NCBI RefSeq assembly: GCF_000735345.1
Contig: NZ_JMPJ01000075.1
Coordinates: 1 to 64,000 of the forward strand
From: Ewingella americana ATCC 33852
GTDB lineage: Bacteria > Pseudomonadota > Gammaproteobacteria > Enterobacterales > Enterobacteriaceae
Direction: 5' to 3'
DNA: 64,000 nucleotides
Part shown: piece by piece, positions 60,681 through 64,000 of the stretch
How the letters are laid out: each line of letters opens with the position of its first letter
Numbering within the stretch: the first letter of the stretch is position 1
Made by a program: the position numbers and the translations under genes
The notes under the pieces: model-generated
What the model was told of the DNA's origin: nothing
Databases searched by the model: none
What the model saw: only the letters and a program-made list of their open reading frames with translations

Positions 60681-61788
60681 ATACAACGTGAATATTCCCG
60701 GTCTCTCCTGCTACACCGACGCCAGAACCAAAAAGGTCTACTGGCGCTATAAGCACCCGGTTACCGGTAAATTTCATGGATTAGGTGATAACGAAGAAGA
60801 AGCAAAGGCGGTGGCCATGGAGGCAAATGTCCGGCTCGCCGAGCAAAAGATGGGCCAATTGATGACCATTCGCGACAAGTTGAGCCGTGAGACGGGGGGC
60901 GGAATTTCAGTTGATGGGTGGCTTAAAAAATATTGGAAAATTCAGGAGGAGCGCTGCCAAATTGGCGAGCTAAAGCCCAAAACTTTAAATAGCAAAAAAT
61001 ATCCGTTATCGGTTATGCAACAGGCTCTAGGCAATAAGGACATTACAACGATCCAAGTCAGAGACATTATCGACATCCTCAATGAATTTAAGGAACGCGG
61101 TAAAAATGGAATGGCAAGAGTAGTTCGTGGATTCATGAGCGACGTTTTTTTAGAAGCCCAACAAGCTGGGGAAGTTCCATCTGGGTTTAACCCGGCTAAA
61201 TCCGCTAAGAGCCCGAAGGTAAGGGTACAACGTCAGCGGCTGGTGTTTGATGAGTGGAATGCGATCTACGAACAGGCAGCATCAGGCCCGAGATATTTGC
61301 AAAGAGCCATGCTTTTGGCCCTAGTGACAGGCCAAAGGCTGGGTGACATAGCGAAAATGAAATTCACCGATATCTGGGACGGAAATTTGCATATAACTCA
61401 AGAGAAAACGGGGGCAAGAGTCGCAATTCCGTTGGCTTTGCGGTGCTATGCGATTGATAAGTCACTGGAAGAGATCGTTGCGCTTTGTCGAGATAAAATT
61501 CTGAGCCCTTACCTCTTGCATCACCACCATTCTATGAGGGGGGTAAAACGTGGAACGAGAATACAGGCGCAGTCAATCACTAAGGCGTTTAGCTCTGCGA
61601 GAGATGCAACAAGCCTTAAATGGAGTAAGGGTACACCCCCGACATTCCACGAACAGCGCTCTCTTTCTGAGAGAATTTATCGTGATCAAGGTATAGATAC
61701 CAAACAGCTGCTTGGACATAAAAACCAGCAAATGACTGATGTCTACAATGATGATCGAGGGCGTGATTGGACAGTTGTCGCGATCTGA
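60664..61788 (+). CDS. int: Tyrosine integrase, lambda family
   Basis: A 374-residue integrase. Residues 1-65 are the arm-binding domain (MARPRKYNVNIPGLSCYTDA), 80-175 the core-binding domain, and the catalytic set is R225 (TGQRLGDI), H329-R332 (FHEQRSL), H352 (LLGHKN) and Tyr361 (TDVYND). It recombines CTTTATAG in a porin gene. Arm-like repeats lie just downstream. Confidence 0.95.
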   Translation: MARPRKYNVNIPGLSCYTDARTKKVYWRYKHPVTGKFHGLGDNEEEAKAVAMEANVRLAEQKMGQLMTIRDKLSRETGGGISVDGWLKKYWKIQEERCQIGELKPKTLNSKKYPLSVMQQALGNKDITTIQVRDIIDILNEFKERGKNGMARVVRGFMSDVFLEAQQAGEVPSGFNPAKSAKSPKVRVQRQRLVFDEWNAIYEQAASGPRYLQRAMLLALVTGQRLGDIAKMKFTDIWDGNLHITQEKTGARVAIPLALRCYAIDKSLEEIVALCRDKILSPYLLHHHHSMRGVKRGTRIQAQSITKAFSSARDATSLKWSKGTPPTFHEQRSLSERIYRDQGIDTKQLLGHKNQQMTDVYNDDRGRDWTVVAI

Positions 61789-61808
61789 GTGCGGTATGGT
61801 TTTTAGGT

Positions 61809-61849
61809 GGTTTTGCAGAAGAATTTTGCAGGGGTTTTGCAGAAGAATT
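61809..61849 (+). repeat. Arm-type integrase sites at the right end
   Basis: GGTTTTGCAGAAGAATT occurs twice (61809-61825 and 61833-61849) with a third partial TTTTGCAG at 61824. The TTTTGCAGAAG core also occurs at 18019 near the other end. Three sites on the Int side and at least one on the other is the layout of lambda P' and P arms. Confidence 0.75.
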
Positions 61850-61902
61850 ATTTTTCCTTATATAATTCTTTGTAATCTTTGGATAAAACCCCAAGTTTTC
61901 AT

Positions 61903-63021
61903 TCAAATACAGCTTCCTTTATAGAAGCTATCGGTGTTATCCAGCAGGTTGATTTTGTAATCAACGTAGGTCGACATATTTTTATTGAAGTTGTACGTGG
62001 TACCCACTGACACGTATTTCACCAGATCTTTATCATTGTTGATATTGGTGGTGTTGACGTTCAGGTTTTTGCCTTTGGATTGCAGATAAGAGACTTCTGG
62101 GCGCAGACCAAAATCGAATTGGTATTGCGCGGTCATTTCGAAGTTCTGCGTTTTGTTGGCGACGTTACCGTCGTTATCTTGCGTTGAGCCGTCAGCCAGC
62201 GTGGTTTTACCGCCGCCGTACAGGGTCATGTTGCGTGTTTCTGCATACATGGTCGCCAGATACAGGCTATTGGCGTCGTACTTTAGGCCGACGGTCCACA
62301 CGTCTGCTTTATCGCCGTAGGCGTTAGTGCCGCCGTTGGTTTGGTCATTGGTACGGTCAGAAGAGGCAAATGCCGCGCCCGCGCTGAGGCCCATGCCGAA
62401 GTCATAGCTGGTAGACATGCCGTAACCATCACCATTCTGGTGGCGAACGTCGCGGCTATTGTTGGTGCCTTCGCCGTTGTTGGTGCCGTCGTTCGCGCCC
62501 TGATATTGCAGTGCGAAGTTCAAGCCTTCAACCAGACCGAAGAAGCCATTATTACGGTAAGTTGCCACGCCATTGGTACGGCCAACCATAAAGTTATCGG
62601 TGGTGGTATAAGAGTCGCCGCCGAACTCAGGCAGCATATCTGTCCAGGATTCAACGTCATACACCACGCCATAGTTACGGCCATAGTCGAATGAGCCGTA
62701 GTCACCGAATTTCAGACCCGCGAAGCCGAGACGCGTGGCGTTTTTAGAAGAACCGCTGCTTTCAGGGTTGTTGGCCTGAACGTTATATTCCCACTGGCCG
62801 TAGCCTGCGAGCTGGTCGCTGATTTGGGTTTCACCTTTGAAACCGAAACGGGCATAGGACTGGTCGCCATCTTTTGACGCATCGTCAGAGAAGTAGTGCA
62901 AGCCATCAACTTTGCCGTACAGGTCTAATTTATTGCCGTCTTTATTATAAATCTCGGCAGCGTGGGTAGCGGTTGCAATCAGTAAAACGGGAACCATTAA
63001 TGCCAATGCTTTTAATTTCAT
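61903..63021 (-). pseudogene. Outer-membrane porin, OmpC/OmpF type, truncated by prophage
   Basis: The body of a general porin: signal peptide [20 protein letters not shown] (cut after AA), [29 protein letters not shown] constriction-loop region, and beta strands up to [11 protein letters not shown]. About 368 native residues remain; then phage DNA adds GSCI and a stop. The lost 18 residues are the final beta strand with its terminal Phe, the signal for outer-membrane insertion by the BAM complex. The fragment is transcribed from its own promoter but probably cannot fold into a stable trimer. Intact, it would have about 386 residues. Confidence 0.9.
61917..61924. other. attR core
   Basis: CTTTATAG, the copy that borders the body of the porin gene. 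Phage sequence on its left side supplies the replacement codons G-S-C-I and a TGA stop at 61905-61903. Confidence 0.85.
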
Positions 63022-63294
63022 GATTTCATTCCTTTCATCATTCAAATGAATATTTTTATTTTCAATATAATAAATTCATATATATTATATTTCCGTCTAA
63101 TAATAACGACAGAGTTCCCTCTGGCATTAATTAAATTTCGAGAAATTGATTTATTATTTATTGCTAACTATTTCTTTTGGCTTGATTTATTTAATAAATG
63201 CATTGGGTTTGAATATATAAAATAGATATTTATTTCGCGTGGGAAAGAGTAAAAGACGGGTTTTAGAGGAATGCCAAGTCAAATTCGAGACAAT
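63022..63294. promoter_or_regulatory. Porin upstream region
   Basis: About 270 AT-rich bases with GAAAGGAATG as ribosome site for the porin. It should hold the porin promoter and its OmpR-type control sites, but no single site could be assigned with confidence. Confidence 0.4.
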
Positions 63295-63325
63295 AAAAAA
63301 CCCATAACTGATACCAGTTATGGGC
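63295..63325 (-). terminator. Terminator upstream of porin promoter
   Basis: On the minus strand CCCATAACTGG and CAGTTATGGG form a perfect stem followed by TTTTTT. It stops leftward transcription coming from 63.7 kb before the porin promoter. Confidence 0.8.
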
Positions 63326-63500
63326 TCCACAAATGAGAGAAAAATCACATTTACGACGAGGTCAGAGAGAACTAAGGCTAAAAGTGTTGAACATTTACTG
63401 CACTACTACTTGGTCTATCAGGAGAAAGATCAGGAATTACGGCTGATAAGTGAGGCACAGCTCATTCCAGTAACTAAAGCGCACCCTGCGCCGGTAAAAG

Positions 63501-63704
63501 CTATTTCGTGCGATACCAGGCTGGGTCAACTCTTTCCATTGAAAAACTGCCCATTTCGATACCATATAAGCTTCCTGTTGGGATTAAGGCTTCCATCATG
63601 CGCGTGCTGTCCTGTGAAGGTTCAGTGAGAAATGCGGTTAAACATTTATCTTTAACGCGTTGCCACAAAGTCGTTGCTGAAGAAACCGAGTTTTTCTGCG
63701 TCAT
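63501..63704 (-). CDS. Hypothetical 67-residue protein
   Basis: ATG at 63704 with GGGGTG about eight bases upstream reads MTQKNSVSSATTLWQRVKDK to SMERVDPAWYRTK. A good terminator lies 175 bases downstream on the same strand. I do not recognise the sequence. The 175 bases between gene and terminator have no clear gene. Confidence 0.5.
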   Translation of the reverse strand: MTQKNSVSSATTLWQRVKDKCLTAFLTEPSQDSTRMMEALIPTGSLYGIEMGSFSMERVDPAWYRTK

Positions 63705-63847
63705 GATGTTGGCACCCCTTGATAAATAAATTTCTGAAAGAGAAATGCGTTTCGCGTCGCTCTTCGTTGAAACCAGTTAACAATGGAATGAAGCAGAAAT
63801 AAAATGATGATTTCTGCTTTCTATATCTGTGAGATGACTATGAGGAT

Positions 63848-64000
63848 TTAGCGATTTTTATAAAAGGCGAGAACGCGGCTCGGTTCAAAAGTGAAAATAA
63901 CATACTCTCGACGATTCAAACTGATGGTATCAAATTCCGTCATCGGATAATGGCGATGAATAGCCAGCGACTTCTGATTTTCTTTATCGACAAAAGCCAC
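63848..64000 (-). CDS. 3' end of an unidentified gene
   Basis: The minus strand is open from the window edge to a TAA at 63850-63848, reading ...DKENQKSLAIHRHYPMTEFD to VLAFYKNR. The start is outside the window. The composition is gene-like; the family is not recognised. Confidence 0.5.
   Translation of the reverse strand: MAFVDKENQKSLAIHRHYPMTEFDTISLNRREYVIFTFEPSRVLAFYKNR

Larger units (their letters stand above)
17893..61924. mobile_element. Complete lambda-like siphovirus prophage, about 44 kb
   Basis: The element is bounded by direct copies of CTTTATAG at 17893-17900 and 61917-61924, which join a porin gene when one copy is removed. It carries int and xis next to the right end, a CI/Cro switch, pL and pR operons, replication genes, Q, a lysis cassette, packaging, head and long non-contractile tail genes with lambda order (terminase to J), and a tail fibre. 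No structural gene is missing or visibly broken, so it may be inducible. Cargo includes a serine recombinase, umuDC, a lipoprotein, two DNA methyltransferases and an AT-rich two-gene unit. Confidence 0.95.

Noticed and set aside
63320-63628. 102-codon plus-strand frame beside the porin upstream region
   Set aside because: Starts inside a terminator stem and overlaps a better-supported minus-strand gene.
1-64000. CRISPR arrays and insertion sequences
   Set aside because: No regularly spaced 28-37-base repeats with unique spacers and no transposase or IS ends were seen in the window.

Overview
The window is a stretch of an enterobacterial chromosome interrupted by one complete lambda-like prophage. 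The flanking genes (amn, kup, sotB, leuE, an azlCD pair, a guanidinium exporter under a guanidine-II riboswitch, an OmpC/OmpF-type porin) point to Enterobacterales, most likely the Yersiniaceae/Hafniaceae side (Rahnella, Ewingella, Rouxiella or Serratia-like). The species is inference; no rRNA or tRNA gene is present to settle it.

Left flank (1-17,840): end of a cupin gene, a YgfF-like reductase, a secreted alpha/beta hydrolase, a CusRS-type two-component pair, gdx with its riboswitch, a Tat-exported amidohydrolase with a LysR regulator, an AraC regulator divergent from an SDR, amn, two small envelope proteins, kup, sotB, leuE, and azlCD divergent from an XRE-cupin regulator.

Prophage (17,893-61,924, about 44.0 kb): it sits inside the last codons of a porin gene read on the minus strand. 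The last 18 porin codons and the porin terminator lie at 17.8 kb; the rest of the porin lies at 61.9-63.0 kb. The shared 8-base core CTTTATAG marks both ends, and an integrase gene with repeated arm-type sites sits at the right end. From left to right: a serine recombinase and an SOS-controlled umuDC pair; the leftward late operon (tail fibre, J, I, lipoprotein, K, L, M, tape measure, G/T with a likely frameshift, V, U, Z, head completion, protease-capsid fusion, portal, W, terminases); lysis genes; a DNA methyltransferase; a rightward AT-rich two-gene cargo unit (NdpA-like protein plus membrane protein); antiterminator Q; the leftward early/replication operon (HNH protein, KilAC protein, RusA, methyltransferase, replication protein with an iteron-like array, CII-like protein, Cro); the CI switch; and the rightward pL operon (RdgC, HD hydrolase, several unknowns, Xis, Int).

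Regulation: pR, pRM and pL can be read directly with shared operator-like motifs. The cI message is leaderless. The repressor seems to lack the Ser/Lys autocleavage dyad. The pL transcript opens with a 20-bp stem enclosing two hairpins, followed by more long stems and a terminator-like structure, and no N-like gene is seen. This resembles the protein-independent put antitermination RNA of phage HK022. The strongest candidates for undescribed biology are this pL leader, the NdpA/membrane-protein cargo unit placed against the late operon, and a GTGTGGAG leader shared by six early genes.
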